From: Methylaequor sp002691245
Lineage (GTDB): Bacteria > Pseudomonadota > Alphaproteobacteria > Methylaequorales > Methylaequoraceae
Length of the DNA stretch: 64,000 nucleotides
Direction: 5' to 3'
NCBI GenBank assembly: GCA_002691245.1
Contig: NZHH01000056.1
Span: 111,411 to 175,410 of the forward strand
Shown: positions 15,097 through 24,563 of the stretch, in pieces
Layout: the number at the start of each line of letters is the position of its first letter
Numbering within the stretch: the first letter of the stretch is position 1
The notes under the pieces: generated by a model
The model's database searches: none
What the model was told of the DNA's origin: nothing
Seen by the model: only the letters and a program-made list of their open reading frames with translations
Translations under genes and position numbers: made by a program

Positions 15097-16503
15097 TTAA
15101 AGACTTCCAGAAAGATANACATAAAATGAAATNGATAAAACCGATNCCAAATTAATNTAAATACCATTCTTCATCATAAAGGGTATATCNAATTTGTTAC
15201 TGGAATAAACTATTGCGTTAGGAGGAGTTGCTATTGGCATCATAAANGCACAACTTGCTGCCAAAACAAAAGGAATTGTGATTTGTAAAATATTCATGTC
15301 ATTATTAATTGCAAATAAACTCAAAAGTGGCAACAAAAGAAAAGTTGTTGCTGTGTTACTTGTAAACTCTGTTAGTAAAGAGGTTGTAAATGTTACCAAA
15401 AGAATTATAAAAATTAAGTTTAAGCTTCCAATTATATCCATAGTCTTTGAAAATTCATTGGCTAAGCCAGTAGAAATTATTAATGAGGCCATGGCAAGGC
15501 CTCCACCAAAAAGAAGTAAAACATTCCAAGGTACATTTTTATACCAATCAAANGATAAAATAAATTTATTNTTTTTACATGGTATTANAAAAAATAAGAT
15601 TGACCCAAAGATAGCTATTACTGAATCTGTTANTCTAATTTGATAAAAGTCGTTTAAGTAGCTCTTAAACAACCATAAACCAATGGTCAAAANTAATATT
15701 AAAGATGTTATCTTTTCTTCATATGTAAGTTTTCCTAATCTATTATAATTACTAGAAATAAAACTTTTCTCTAATTTTTCTTTATTTTCTTTGATTTTAT
15801 ATCTCATAAAAAGAAATAATAATAACAGAAGACAAACCACCAGTGGTGATGAAAACATAAACCAATCTATAAAATCAATATCAATATTATGGTTTTCTTT
15901 CATAAATCCAATTAAAATTGCATTTGGAATCGTTCCAATTGGTGTTGCCATTCCACCAATAGATGAAGCATAAGCTATTGAAAGAAGCAAAATTTTTGTA
16001 AAATCTTTGTCTTTTTTTTCTGGGAAGTTATGTTCAATGATGTTTTGAACAATCGGCAACATTAAAAGACAAGTTGCAGTGTTTGAAAGCCACATACTAA
16101 AAAATGCTGTTGAAAAAATAATACAAATTAAAATTCTTTCTCTAGTATCTCCCAAAACAACCAAAGCCTTCAATGCTATTCTTTTATGCAAACCACTTTT
16201 CTCAAACCCTTGTGCGATTATAAACCCGCCTAATAGTAAAAAAACCACAGGACTAGCATAATGGCCTATAATTTCGTTTATCTTTGTATCGTGAAAGAAA
16301 GGTGAAAAAACTATTGGAATCAAAGCTGTCACAGAAATTGGTATAAGCTCTGTAAACCATAGAAAGATCATTAAAATGACCATTTTAAAAGCTAAATTTG
16401 CATCATCACTCAGCTTTTCATGAATTAATACATCTGGCAGCAAAGAAATTACTACCATGACAATAAAAAGTATTAATGTTTTATGAGAAAATTTATATTT
16501 CAT
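15097..16503 (-). CDS. DASS/SLC13 family sodium-dependent anion transporter
   Basis: Members of this family import di- and tricarboxylates or sulfate with sodium. The 468-residue protein has about twelve membrane segments and the paired family signatures: LSNTATCLLMLPIV in the first half and TSNTATTFLLLPLL in the second, each carrying the SNT sodium/substrate motif. PIGTIPNAI and PIATPPNAIVYSS follow these motifs as expected. It overlaps the end of uup by 11 bases and precedes the glycosyltransferase. The substrate is not evident; C4-dicarboxylates are the commonest for marine alphaproteobacteria. Confidence 0.92.
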   Translation of the reverse strand: MKYKFSHKTLILFIVMVVISLLPDVLIHEKLSDDANLAFKMVILMIFLWFTELIPISVTALIPIVFSPFFHDTKINEIIGHYASPVVFLLLGGFIIAQGFEKSGLHKRIALKALVVLGDTRERILICIIFSTAFFSMWLSNTATCLLMLPIVQNIIEHNFPEKKDKDFTKILLLSIAYASSIGGMATPIGTIPNAILIGFMKENHNIDIDFIDWFMFSSPLVVCLLLLLFLFMRYKIKENKEKLEKSFISSNYNRLGKLTYEEKITSLILXLTIGLWLFKSYLNDFYQIRXTDSVIAIFGSILFFXIPCKXNKFILXFDWYKNVPWNVLLLFGGGLAMASLIISTGLANEFSKTMDIIGSLNLIFIILLVTFTTSLLTEFTSNTATTFLLLPLLSLFAINNDMNILQITIPFVLAASCXFMMPIATPPNAIVYSSNKXDIPFMMKNGIXINLXSVLXISFYXYLSGSL

Positions 16504-18277
16504 TTATTACTTTATCTTCAGCTTCAATCCACTCTTTTTCCAACATTTCAAGTTCATTTTGAGCTTTTTTTAATTCATCTATTAATTCTTTATAACTAGC
16601 CTCACTATGACTGATATTTGATTTTTGTAACTTTTCAGTTAAAGAAAATATATAAGATTCTTTAATCTCTATTTTATTTAATATTTTTTTTATAAGTTTT
16701 TCATTGTTTATAGGTTTTTCTTTTTTTAAAAATTTTTGTTTTATTGATTCTTTCTTTTTACTAAATTGTTTAATTATGGGTTTATCAGTTAATTTAATAA
16801 CACCAGAATCATCAAAAATTAAAAACTTTTTGCATGTTTTTTCCAAAAAATCAATGTCATGCGAACTTATAAAAGCTGAACCTTGATGCAAGTTTATAAA
16901 ATCTATTAATAAATCAATTGTTTCAGTATCTAAATCATTGGTTGGTTCATCTAATATTAGAACTTCTTTAGGTGCAGCCAATATTTTTGCTAACAACATT
17001 CTATTTCTTTCACCCCCAGATAAAGTAGATGTAACTCTGTCAACATCCTTCGGGTCAAATAGAAAATTCTTTACATACCCACAAATGTGAATTTTTTTTT
17101 CACCAATATCAATATAATCACCACCACTAGGTATTAGATTTTTTTTTATGGTTTTTTTATCATCAAATTGCTCACCAGATTGGTCAAAAAAACTGAAATC
17201 AACTTTTTTTTTTATTTTTATACTACCTTCATCTGCAATTAATTTATTTGAAGCCAGATTCAAAAATGTAGACTTTCCACTACCATTTCTTCCCATTACT
17301 CCTATTTTTTCACCTCTGATAAGTTTAAAATTAAAATTTTTTAGGATTTTTATTTTTTCATTACAATTTAAAAAGCTTTTACTAACATTTACAAAGTTAA
17401 TTAGAATGTTAGGTCCATCATCAATATTTGTTGATTCAAGGGGAATTTGAATTTTTGAAATTGACTTTATAAATTCTCTGTTTTGTTGCTCATAAGAATT
17501 TTTTAAAATACCAACATTATCTTTTCTTCTTATATTTCTTTTTCGTCTTGCCTTAACTCCTCTAGAGAGCCAGGTTAATTCTTCTTCTAAAAATTGTTTC
17601 TTATTTTTTAACTCTCTTTTTTCTTGTTCAATTAACTCGTTTTTCCAACTATCAAAATTATAAAAACCTCTTGATGAAGTCTTAATTGTTCCTCTATCCA
17701 TCCAAAACACCTTATTTGTAACATTTTTTAGAAAATTTCTATCATGACTAATAACAATAAAGGATCCTTTAAATTCATTATTAAGAAAGTCACTAAGCCA
17801 AGATATCGAATCGATATCTAGATGGTTTGTTGGTTCGTCAAGCAAAAGTAAATCTGGATTATTTAATAAAATAAGGCTTAGAGCGAGTTTTCTTTTCTCT
17901 CCACCTGAGAGAAAATTAACTTGCTTATTAAGTTCAAGTTTAAGTTCTTTTGTTATTCTTTTAACATTATATTTACTACTAAAGTCACTTTCATAACTTG
18001 TGAACATAAGGTAGTCTAAGATATTTTTTGAGCTATAAATTTTATTTTTTTGTGATAAATACCCTAACTTTGTATGAGGATTTAGCCAATATTCACCTTT
18101 ATCAATAATCTTATTTTTACTAAGAATATTTAATAAAGTGGTTTTTCCTACACCATTCTTTCCAACTAAGGCTATCTGATCATTTTGGTGAATGGAAAGT
18201 GATATTTGATTAATTAAGCTTTTTTTTCCAAGGGAATAGCAGGCATCATTTAGTGATAAGAAAACTTCCTTGTTCAT
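16493..18277 (-). CDS. uup: ABC-F family ATPase (Uup type)
   Basis: ABC-F proteins have two ABC ATPase domains on one chain without membrane helices; Uup binds ribosomes and branched DNA. The first domain shows GKNGVGKTT, LSGGEKRKLAL and LLLLDEPTNHLD. The second shows GRNGSGKST, LSGGERNRM and LILDEPTNDLD. A Lys/Glu-rich coiled coil ends the protein, as in Uup rather than EttA. I chose the ATG at 18277. A longer open frame reaches 18361, but those 28 codons are the tRNA-Gln gene read through in frame. The start is only 8 bases from the tRNA 3' end, so both may come from one transcript. Confidence 0.93.
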   Translation of the reverse strand: MNKEVFLSLNDACYSLGKKSLINQISLSIHQNDQIALVGKNGVGKTTLLNILSKNKIIDKGEYWLNPHTKLGYLSQKNKIYSSKNILDYLMFTSYESDFSSKYNVKRITKELKLELNKQVNFLSGGEKRKLALSLILLNNPDLLLLDEPTNHLDIDSISWLSDFLNNEFKGSFIVISHDRNFLKNVTNKVFWMDRGTIKTSSRGFYNFDSWKNELIEQEKRELKNKKQFLEEELTWLSRGVKARRKRNIRRKDNVGILKNSYEQQNREFIKSISKIQIPLESTNIDDGPNILINFVNVSKSFLNCNEKIKILKNFNFKLIRGEKIGVMGRNGSGKSTFLNLASNKLIADEGSIKIKKKVDFSFFDQSGEQFDDKKTIKKNLIPSGGDYIDIGEKKIHICGYVKNFLFDPKDVDRVTSTLSGGERNRMLLAKILAAPKEVLILDEPTNDLDTETIDLLIDFINLHQGSAFISSHDIDFLEKTCKKFLIFDDSGVIKLTDKPIIKQFSKKKESIKQKFLKKEKPINNEKLIKKILNKIEIKESYIFSLTEKLQKSNISHSEASYKELIDELKKAQNELEMLEKEWIEAEDKVINEI

Positions 18278-18285
18278 AGTTTTAA

Positions 18286-18360
18286 TGGCTGGGGTGGTAG
18301 GATTCGAACCTACGCATGCCTGTACCAAAAACAGGTGCCTTACCGCTTGGCTACACCCCA
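18286..18360 (-). tRNA. tRNA-Gln (anticodon UUG)
   Basis: A complete 75-base cloverleaf reads on the minus strand: acceptor TGGGGTG pairs with CACCCCA, the D stem is GCC/GGC, the anticodon stem is CCTGT/ACAGG around a TTTTGGT loop (anticodon TTG), and the T arm is GTAGG-TTCGAAT-CCTAC. The discriminator G and the CCA end are encoded. It lies between ispE and uup on the same strand. It is the only tRNA I can find in the window. Confidence 0.98.
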
Positions 18361-18400
18361 ATTTTTTTTAAAGATAATCATTTTTATAGGTTTATACAAG

Positions 18401-19267
18401 TTATATATGCTTAATAGAATTGATCAGTTTAGAACTTTTGATCCAATAATTATCAAATCTTTTTTTTGCGTAAGTTTCAGCTAACTCCAAATCAACTAAA
18501 TTATCAAATAGAGCGAAACATGTTGCTCCAGAACCAGTCATTCTTGAGAAAAGTGTTCCATTCAGAGAGTTTAAAAAGTTAAGAATTTCTTCAATTTTTT
18601 TACTTTGACATATGGCATAACCCTCCAAATGGTTTTTTCTTTTGGAAAAAAATTTTAAACTCACTAGTTCTTCTAATTTATTAGACTTCTCTTTTTTTTT
18701 CCTTGATTCTTTTAAACTTGTAAATATTTTTTGAGTAGAAATCTCGATCTTTGGATTAATCAGCAAAAAATAAAATTGTTCTTTAATACTTACAAATTTT
18801 AATTTTTCTCCAATCCCACTCACTAAGGCAGTTTTTCCATAATAACAAAAGGGAACATCTGCACCTAATGACAAGAGTAAATTATCGAAGCCTGAAACGT
18901 CCTTTAGATTGAAAATCTCCTTTATACATCTTATAAAGGTGGTTGCATTTGAGGAACCTCCCGCCATTCCCGAGGCAATTGGAAGATTTTTTGTCAACAG
19001 TACATCAACCTTAAATTCTCTTTTATACAAGAATTCTAGTTTATTTTTTGCTTCCTCAATTAAATTATATTTTCCAAATAATTCCTTGCTGAATGGTCCA
19101 TTAACTCTAAAAACAAATTTTTTTGATTTTTTAACACTCAAAGAATCTCCGTAGTTACAAAATGTCATCAAACTTTCGATATTATGATATCCATCTTTTC
19201 TTTTATTCTTAACTTCAAGAAATAAATTTATTTTTGCTGGGCAAGTTTTTATCAATGACAAAACCAT
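18401..19267 (-). CDS. ispE: 4-(cytidine 5'-diphospho)-2-C-methyl-D-erythritol kinase
   Basis: IspE phosphorylates CDP-methylerythritol in the MEP route to isoprenoids. The GHMP kinase signatures are clear: PAKINLFLEV at the N-terminus, the ATP loop PIASGMAGGSSNAT in the middle and MTGSGATCFALF near the C-terminus. The 288-residue length is standard. It follows the TPR gene by 5 bases on the minus strand and precedes tRNA-Gln. The MEP route feeds ubiquinone side chains, which fits the ubiA and respiratory genes elsewhere in the window. Confidence 0.96.
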   Translation of the reverse strand: MVLSLIKTCPAKINLFLEVKNKRKDGYHNIESLMTFCNYGDSLSVKKSKKFVFRVNGPFSKELFGKYNLIEEAKNKLEFLYKREFKVDVLLTKNLPIASGMAGGSSNATTFIRCIKEIFNLKDVSGFDNLLLSLGADVPFCYYGKTALVSGIGEKLKFVSIKEQFYFLLINPKIEISTQKIFTSLKESRKKKEKSNKLEELVSLKFFSKRKNHLEGYAICQSKKIEEILNFLNSLNGTLFSRMTGSGATCFALFDNLVDLELAETYAKKRFDNYWIKSSKLINSIKHI

Positions 19268-19272
19268 AAATA

Positions 19273-20886
19273 TTAAAGGCCCTTTTCAATTTTTTTATTT
19301 ATCAGGGGTTTTTCTTTGAAATTTGGATCTAAAATTAAAACTCTTCTCCATTGAGATATTGCCTCAGTTTTCCGATTAGATTTCCAATAAGCATCACCGA
19401 GATGATCATTCAATGTTGCATCATCAGGAAGAATTGAAACAGCCTTTTCTAAAAAATAGACTGACTCTTTCATTTGATTATTTAGGTAATATGCCCATCC
19501 AAGTGAATCTATTATATACGCATCACTTGGTTCAATCTGTACAGCTTTTTCTAAAAGTCTTAGTGCTTTATCAATATTTTTTTTTCTATCTAGCCAGCTA
19601 TAAGCTAGATAATTTAAAATATATGCATCTTCTGGTTGAAGACTCAGTGCTTCCTCTAGATCTCTTTCTGCTTTTGACCACTGGTTTAGTCTTTCATATG
19701 AAATACCTCTGGAATACAATATATTCCATTTTGATTTTGGAGCATCGTTTTCAATTATTTCAGAATAAAGTTGAACTGCCTTTTTGTAATTTTCAAGTCT
19801 TCTGTATTTATCCGCAAAGAGTATTTTCATTTCTGTTCTTTCAGGATGTTCTTTGATAAAATCTTTCAGACTTGATAAAAATTCATCATGCTTATTTTGA
19901 TCTTCAAATAAAGACAACTTTATTTTTAGAAATTTATAATAGTATATATTTTCTGGGTCAATATCTTTAACGAATTGACTACCAAGAAATTGATACCCAA
20001 TTTTTTCTAATGCTGCATGTAACAGTAATTTCATAGCATTAAAATCAGGTCTCAACTTGAGTGATAATTTTCCAAAAAAAGCAGAATACTTATATAAATC
20101 TTTAGAAAAAAACCAACTTGAAATATTATATAAGACTTCTGCCATTCCATCTCTTTGGCTTAAAACAGGATTTAAAAGGTGAAAGTTTTTTTTAAAAAAA
20201 TCTTTATCATATTTTTTTATATTTAAATCATTATTTTCTAAATCTTTTAGGTATTTCTGAGAAATTTCTTTATTAGACGACAAGGAGTTATAAAACAGTA
20301 TCTCTTTTACCCTATATGAGGAAAACGCAGATTTTTCAATACTTTCGAAATATTTTTGTGCAATATCTTTTTCTCCCTTAAGAACTTTTGAAATTGCATA
20401 ATGCATGCAAATTAAAGGCAAACAGTCTTCATATCTGTAACTCATGATTTCTTTATTATTAAAATTTTTCCAGATGTAAATCGCCTTTAAAAAATTTATA
20501 TCAAAATATTCCGTTTCAACATTTTCTAAATAATTATCTACATTNTCATTATTTAGAATACCATTAAAGAATTTGAATAGATTTGCAGAAAAATTTGTCT
20601 TATCACGTTTAATTAAAATATCACTTATTACATTTGCTTTTTCCCACTCTTCTAATATTACGGACTCAAAGAAAATTTCTTCCAAAAGGAAGTCCTCCAT
20701 CTTTTCAAGATTGATATTTTTAAAAAATTTTTTAAGGTTAGTTAAATCANTTGAATTTTTTGCAAAATNCCATGATANGTAGTTTCCATACTCGCTNAAA
20801 TTTAGATCTTTGGCTTTACTATGAGAGTAGCTNGTTAAAAAAATTATTAACAANAAAAATTTACATATTNGTGTAATTTGGTCCAC
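19273..20886 (-). CDS. exported tetratricopeptide repeat protein
   Basis: The roughly 537-residue protein begins with a hydrophobic signal segment and is mostly helical. At least five TPR units crowd the last third (about 380-520), such as AYILNYLAYSWLDRKKNIDKAL and LNDHLGDAYWKSNRKTEAI. The earlier part looks like degenerate repeats. A TPR protein directly before ispE is a familiar alphaproteobacterial arrangement; the function is not known, and scaffold roles in the envelope are plausible. The start is a GTG at 20886 that overlaps ETF-QO by 26 bases. No ATG precedes the signal segment, so the exact start is uncertain. Confidence 0.8.
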   Translation of the reverse strand: MDQITXICKFXLLIIFLXSYSHSKAKDLNXSEYGNYXSWXFAKNSXDLTNLKKFFKNINLEKMEDFLLEEIFFESVILEEWEKANVISDILIKRDKTNFSANLFKFFNGILNNXNVDNYLENVETEYFDINFLKAIYIWKNFNNKEIMSYRYEDCLPLICMHYAISKVLKGEKDIAQKYFESIEKSAFSSYRVKEILFYNSLSSNKEISQKYLKDLENNDLNIKKYDKDFFKKNFHLLNPVLSQRDGMAEVLYNISSWFFSKDLYKYSAFFGKLSLKLRPDFNAMKLLLHAALEKIGYQFLGSQFVKDIDPENIYYYKFLKIKLSLFEDQNKHDEFLSSLKDFIKEHPERTEMKILFADKYRRLENYKKAVQLYSEIIENDAPKSKWNILYSRGISYERLNQWSKAERDLEEALSLQPEDAYILNYLAYSWLDRKKNIDKALRLLEKAVQIEPSDAYIIDSLGWAYYLNNQMKESVYFLEKAVSILPDDATLNDHLGDAYWKSNRKTEAISQWRRVLILDPNFKEKPLINKKIEKGL

Positions 20887-22507
20887 CTCCTCCCTCAGGA
20901 GTNATCCAGTTTATATTTTGTTTTGGATCNTTAATATCACATGTTTTACANTGAATNCAATTTTGAGAGTTAATATTTAAAANAGGTGAACCTGAGTCAT
21001 GTAAGATCTCATAAACTCCNGCTGGACAATATCTCTGCTCGGGAGAATCGAATNTTTCATAATTATTGGTGATTGGAATTTTTTCATCTCTTAACTTAAG
21101 ATGACAAGGCTGATTTTCCTCGTGATAAGTTGAAGTGTAAGACACATTAGTTAGTCTATCGAAGGTGATTACACCATCAGGTTTAGGATACTCAATCTTT
21201 TCTGAATCGGATTTATTCCTCAACGACAAATGATCAGCTTCAGCGTGGTTTAATGTCCAAGGAGCCTTGCCTCTTAACAATATCTGATCTATTCCGGACA
21301 TAATCATGCCTATTTTTAAGCCATATTTAAAAGAAGGTCTTACATTTCTTGCACTTTTAAGTTCTTTTCCTGCCCATGAGTCTTGAAATCTGCTACTAAA
21401 TTGTGAAATTTCAGGTTCAGGNTTTCCAGAATTTAANTCATCAAAGACTAATTCTGATGCTATCATTCCTGATTTCATTGCTGTATGTGAACCTTTAATC
21501 TTTGGTGTATTTAATGTTCCTGCATCACATCCGATTATTGCACCCCCTGAAAAAGACAACTTTGGAAGTGATTGATATCCACCCTCATTCAAAGCTCTTG
21601 CTCCGTAAGAAATTCTTCTTCCTCCATCAAATATTGGTTTTATTTTAGGATGTAATTTAAATCTTTGGAACTCCTCATATGGAGATAGATAAGGGTTTTT
21701 ATAATCAAGTCCTATAACAAATCCAAATGACACCAAATTCTTATCTAAATGNTAAAGAAAAGAACCTCCATAAGTTTCATTNTTTAGCGGCCATCCAATG
21801 GAGTGGAAAACCTCTCCAGGATTAGAATTTACTTCCTTAACCTCCCAAAGTTCTTTCAAACCTATACCATATGTTTGATGTTGAGAGTTTTGTCTTAAAT
21901 TAAATTTATCCATCAATTTTTTACCGAGATGTCCTCGGCAACCTTCTGCGAAAAGTGTATATTTGGCATGAATTTCTATTCCTGGTGTAAAATTAGGACC
22001 TTGCTCACCATTTTTTTCTATACCCAAATCACCAGTGACTATGCCATGTAACTTTTCATCTTCTATAATTAAATCTGATGCTGCAAANCCAGGATAAATT
22101 TCTANTCCCATACTTTCTGCTCGCGTAGACAACCATTTGCAAAATGAACCAAGCGAAATAATGTAATTTCCCTTGTTATGCATTACTGGTGGAGTGATAA
22201 AAGAGGGAATCGTGTAAGCATTAGTATCTGTTAAAAACTTTAATGACTCTTTCTTTACTTTGACTTTGACTGGACAGTCTTCAGAACTTTTCCAATCCTC
22301 AATTAACTCNTCTAGAGCCCTGGGCTCAAGTATAGCACCCGAGAGAATATGAGCACCAACNTCNGAACCTTTCTCNACAANACAGACAGAAAAATNCTTA
22401 TCATTTTGTTTGCAAAGTTTTTTGAAATTGATAGCAGCAGACAAACCCGAAGGACCTGCNCCAACAATTACAAGATCGTAGTGCATTTTTTCTCTTGTAA
22501 TATTCAT
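20861..22507 (-). CDS. electron transfer flavoprotein-ubiquinone oxidoreductase
   Basis: ETF-QO passes electrons from electron transfer flavoprotein (fatty acid, amino acid and one-carbon oxidation) to ubiquinone at the inner membrane. The N-terminus has the FAD-binding AGPSGLSAAINF. GAHILSGAILEPRAL follows, the middle carries GYQSLPKLSFSGGAIIGCDAG, and the C-terminal ferredoxin-like part has YCPxGVYEI and CKTCDI for the 4Fe-4S cluster. I chose the ATG at 22507 (MNITREK), since the longer frame begins with a TTG. Length is about 548 residues, normal for the family. It diverges from the uracil-DNA glycosylase gene. Confidence 0.95.
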   Translation of the reverse strand: MNITREKMHYDLVIVXAGPSGLSAAINFKKLCKQNDKXFSVCXXEKGXXVGAHILSGAILEPRALXELIEDWKSSEDCPVKVKVKKESLKFLTDTNAYTIPSFITPPVMHNKGNYIISLGSFCKWLSTRAESMGXEIYPXFAASDLIIEDEKLHGIVTGDLGIEKNGEQGPNFTPGIEIHAKYTLFAEGCRGHLGKKLMDKFNLRQNSQHQTYGIGLKELWEVKEVNSNPGEVFHSIGWPLXNETYGGSFLXHLDKNLVSFGFVIGLDYKNPYLSPYEEFQRFKLHPKIKPIFDGGRRISYGARALNEGGYQSLPKLSFSGGAIIGCDAGTLNTPKIKGSHTAMKSGMIASELVFDXLNSGXPEPEISQFSSRFQDSWAGKELKSARNVRPSFKYGLKIGMIMSGIDQILLRGKAPWTLNHAEADHLSLRNKSDSEKIEYPKPDGVITFDRLTNVSYTSTYHEENQPCHLKLRDEKIPITNNYEXFDSPEQRYCPXGVYEILHDSGSPXLNINSQNXIXCKTCDIXDPKQNINWXTPEGGGGPNYXNM

Positions 22508-22562
22508 ATTTTTTTCTTTCAATATAATCTATTATAATTAAATACTTTATAAATATATATTA

Positions 22563-23312
22563 ATGAATGTTAAAAACATAAAGTCTTTTATTGAGTTTTA
22601 TAGATTTTTAGATATTACCAACTGCATATCAGCTAGTCCAAGAAATCTAAATGATTCAATATTTAAAAAAGAGTCTGCAAAAGGTTTAAATAAGCCTAAA
22701 GATATTTATTTTGAAAAAAAAAACATGAGTAAAATAGAATTTCTTGAAGAATTAAAAAATGAAGCACTGAGCCTAGATTGCGATTTAAAAGACATAGCAA
22801 CTAATTTTGTGTTTGCGGATGGAAATCAAAATTCTAAAATCATGATTCTTGGGGAAGCACCAGGAGCCAAAGAAGATCTTGAAGGCAAACCTTTTGTTGG
22901 TGAAGCCGGGCAATTATTGGATAAAATGCTCGGATTTATTGATCTTACAAGGGAAAATTTCTACATAAGCAATATGGTTTTTTGGCGTCCGCCAGGTAAT
23001 CGTACTCCTAACGATAACGAAATATCACTGTGTCTTCCAATCACGATGAAACATATAAGCATAATTAAACCCAAACTCTTAATACTTGTGGGAAGTATAG
23101 CTGCTAAAACATTACTGAATTCTAAAGAGGGAATTACTAAGTTAAGAGGCAAAAATCATTATTTCCTTGATAAAATTAATAATACAAAAATACCAACAAG
23201 AGCAATTTTTCATCCAGCTTATCTTCTCAGAAATCCAATAGAAAAAAAAAGAACCTGGGACGACTTATTAGATATTGACGATTTTATTTCTAAAAAAGAA
23301 ATTTTTGTATGA
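22563..23312 (+). CDS. uracil-DNA glycosylase (family 4-like)
   Basis: Uracil-DNA glycosylases remove uracil from DNA in base excision repair. The 249 residues show GEAPGAKEDLEGKPFVGEAG (water-activating and uracil-pocket loops), FWRPPGNRTPNDNEI and the catalytic-side HPAYLLRNP. Family 4 enzymes usually hold a 4Fe-4S cluster with four Cys. Here I count three Cys (21, 73, 147), with only Cys73 near the expected place (DCDLKDIATNFVFADG), so the cluster may be absent. The gene shares ATGA with moaB downstream. ETF-QO, this glycosylase and moaB are neighbours in other alphaproteobacteria too. Confidence 0.9.
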   Translation: MNVKNIKSFIEFYRFLDITNCISASPRNLNDSIFKKESAKGLNKPKDIYFEKKNMSKIEFLEELKNEALSLDCDLKDIATNFVFADGNQNSKIMILGEAPGAKEDLEGKPFVGEAGQLLDKMLGFIDLTRENFYISNMVFWRPPGNRTPNDNEISLCLPITMKHISIIKPKLLILVGSIAAKTLLNSKEGITKLRGKNHYFLDKINNTKIPTRAIFHPAYLLRNPIEKKRTWDDLLDIDDFISKKEIFV

Positions 23313-23830
23313 ATCAAAATTCTTCTTCATTCATAAGCTTAAATATCAGCATTGTAATTGTTTCCGATTCTCGAAACGAATCATCAGATAAGTCAGGAAA
23401 AGTTTTGGTGAGTAGAATTTTGGAAGCTGGTCACAAACTTATTGAAAAAAAAATTATTAGAGACGAACCCAAAGATATAAAAAGTTTTCTAACCCAATCC
23501 ATTAGAAACGGAAAATGTAATGTTATTCTATTATCAGGAGGCACAGGATTAACTGGTAGAGATTCTACACCAGAAGTAGTAAAGAGACTTTTGACAAAAG
23601 AAATCCCAGGTTTTGGGGAGATTTTTAGATACATAAGCTTTAAAAAAATTGGAACATCCTCTCTTCAATCTCGGGCAATTGGGGGACTTGCACATAGTAC
23701 TTTCATATTTGCACTACCTGGTTCACCTGGTGCATGCAAAGATGCGTGGGACGAAATTTTAAAGTTTCAATTAGACTCTAGAACGAAGCCATGTAATTTG
23801 GTTGAACTTATACCCAGATTAAAAGAATAA
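23309..23830 (+). CDS. moaB: molybdenum cofactor biosynthesis protein B
   Basis: MoaB-type proteins act at the adenylylation step of molybdopterin in molybdenum cofactor synthesis. The 173-residue protein has the family core VSDSRNESSDKSG, LLSGGTGLTGRDSTPE and FALPGSPGACKDAWDE, plus the PRL end. It overlaps the glycosylase by 4 bases. No other molybdenum cofactor gene is in the window. The 3' end lies 18 bases from the convergent fasciclin gene. Confidence 0.95.
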   Translation: MNQNSSSFISLNISIVIVSDSRNESSDKSGKVLVSRILEAGHKLIEKKIIRDEPKDIKSFLTQSIRNGKCNVILLSGGTGLTGRDSTPEVVKRLLTKEIPGFGEIFRYISFKKIGTSSLQSRAIGGLAHSTFIFALPGSPGACKDAWDEILKFQLDSRTKPCNLVELIPRLKE

Positions 23831-23848
23831 AAGAATCTGCAAGGTTTT

Positions 23849-24436
23849 TTAATATCTTTGATTTGCAGCATTTTTAAATGCAGAGATCTCATTTTCACTT
23901 TGCATACAACAAGATGTTATTGGAAAATTCTTACCAATTGCATCTGAAACTCGATCATCATCTTTGCTAGGTTGAACAAACATTATGCAATCGATGATAT
24001 GAACAACACCATTATTTCCGATCAAATTTTCTTTAACTACTACCATATCTTTAACATGTAATTTTTTGCTTTTATAAATTTGAAGTGGCTTATTACTCAC
24101 GGTTATTTGCGTGGTTATCTGTTCACTCACATCTAAACTTGTTTTGTGACCAGTCATTATGTGATCCATAAAAATATTTTTACTAAAAAAATCATCATTT
24201 AATACTTCATTCTCAAGTATGTCTGGAGCATTATTAAAAGCTTTATTATTTGGTGCAAAGATTGTCCAATTCCATGGCAGTTTTTTATTTAATACTCTGT
24301 CCAGTCCAGTCTTTTGAAGATAGGAATAAAAAATAGATAAATCTTTATTTTCAGAAACAACGTCTAAAACAGATTTTGAATAACTTTTATTTGTAAAAAA
24401 TACGGTTAAGCAAAGAAAAACTAAAAACTTACGCAT
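23849..24436 (-). CDS. secreted fasciclin (FAS1) domain protein
   Basis: The 195 residues consist of a signal peptide (to about residue 20) and one FAS1 domain. The domain is recognised by the H1 block WTIFAPNNKAFNN and the H2 block NGVVHIIDCIMF, with the central DHIMTGHKTS. FAS1 domains mediate adhesion or protein and ligand binding outside the cytoplasm. A tail after the domain has two adjacent Cys (SCCMQ). It is a single-gene unit, with 127 AT-rich bases separating it from rnhB. No partner gene suggests a particular role. Confidence 0.9.
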   Translation of the reverse strand: MRKFLVFLCLTVFFTNKSYSKSVLDVVSENKDLSIFYSYLQKTGLDRVLNKKLPWNWTIFAPNNKAFNNAPDILENEVLNDDFFSKNIFMDHIMTGHKTSLDVSEQITTQITVSNKPLQIYKSKKLHVKDMVVVKENLIGNNGVVHIIDCIMFVQPSKDDDRVSDAIGKNFPITSCCMQSENEISAFKNAANQRY

Positions 24437-24563
24437 AACTAAAGGGGTGAGTATATTTTGTCATTAATGTGAAAAACCACCGAATAATTTTAAAAATTTG
24501 TTATAAAGATTAATTTAATTATAAATATAATGTAAGTCAAAGATTTGTTTATTAAAGTTAAAA

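Noticed and set aside
18278..18361. N-terminal extension of the ABC-F protein
   Set aside because: The extra 28 codons are a complete tRNA-Gln cloverleaf; the real ATG is at 18277.
23837..23878. Inverted repeat CTGCAA...TTGCAG near the moaB/fasciclin 3' ends
   Set aside because: Six base pairs with a loop of about 30 bases and no T-tract; it lies partly in the fasciclin gene, so a terminator is not supported.
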